Below are positions 63,958 through 64,000 of a stretch of DNA of 64,000 nt, piece after piece (position 1 is the first letter of the stretch; each line of letters starts with the position of its first letter). The position numbers and the translations under genes are program-made. This stretch comes from Streptomyces syringium. GTDB lineage: Bacteria; Actinomycetota; Actinomycetes; Streptomycetales; Streptomycetaceae. The notes under the pieces are model-generated. The model saw nothing but the letters and a program-made list of their open reading frames with translations. It did not search any database and was not told where the DNA came from. The stretch is from positions 3,348,001-3,412,000 of the forward strand of contig NZ_JAGIOH010000001.1 in assembly GCF_017876625.1 (NCBI RefSeq), read 5' to 3'.

Positions 63958-64000
63958 GACGGCTGGCGCCTTTCTGAACGACGGATGGAACCTCGCGCGG

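Overview
The window is chromosomal DNA from a Streptomyces species. It is very GC-rich, GTG starts are common, and it carries Streptomyces developmental regulators (bldM, whiD, a ShbA-type sigma factor), groES-groEL1 under CIRCE control, and the conserved ribosomal-protein/rpoA block. As far as I remember the gene order, it follows the core of Streptomyces chromosomes such as S. coelicolor; that is recalled, not computed.

Layout. 1-5.3 kb: the 3' end of an ECF42-type sigma factor, an MreB-family gene, a small membrane protein, and the tandem guaB3/guaB genes. 5.4-7.8 kb: shbA-like sigma gene, bldM and whiD; bldM has a full match to the sigma-BldN promoter. 7.8-15.9 kb: LysR/MOSC pair, a short-chain dehydrogenase, groES-groEL1, a polysaccharide deacetylase lipoprotein, a flavoprotein and a THUMP-like methyltransferase. 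15.9-18.4 kb: tsaB-rimI-tsaD, for the t6A tRNA modification. 18.4-19.1 kb: a secreted protein that looks like an L,D-transpeptidase without its catalytic cysteine.

19.26-27.22 kb is an 8-kb composite transposon. Two IS4-family copies of equal length (1459 bp) point inwards, and the whole unit is bounded by an exact 10-bp direct repeat. Inside are an IS5-like element with 36-bp perfect ends, remnants of IS3- and IS1182-family transposases, a beta-propeller gene and gene debris. It inserted at the stop codon of a 59-codon gene that has a candidate iron box, and so separates tsaE from tsaB-rimI-tsaD.

27.5-32.2 kb returns to core genes: tsaE, an alpha/beta hydrolase, alr and nnrD/nnrE. 32.2-41.5 kb is an accessory stretch between nnrD/nnrE and acpS. 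It holds a trypsin-NACHT-LRR protein of 1106 residues (an NLR-like STAND ATPase, the most likely defence gene here), a VOC protein, a small protein coupled to a histidine-kinase-like ATPase, an XRE-TPR regulator, a WhiJ/Scr1-type module (DUF6879, XRE-DUF5753, DUF397, hypothetical) bounded by a 30-bp direct repeat, and a MerR regulator.

41.6-53.9 kb: acpS-glmS, coaA, a DUF389 membrane protein, glmM, rplM-rpsI, an ABC-F ATPase, a proline-rich membrane protein and two tandem paralogous lipoproteins. 54.1-58.6 kb: two tandem GT4 glycosyltransferases with long beta-rich C-terminal extensions. 58.7-64 kb: truA, rplQ, rpoA, rpsK, rpsM, rpmJ, infA and map, all on the minus strand. I saw no tRNA, rRNA or CRISPR array. 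A family of hairpin repeats sits in at least five intergenic gaps.
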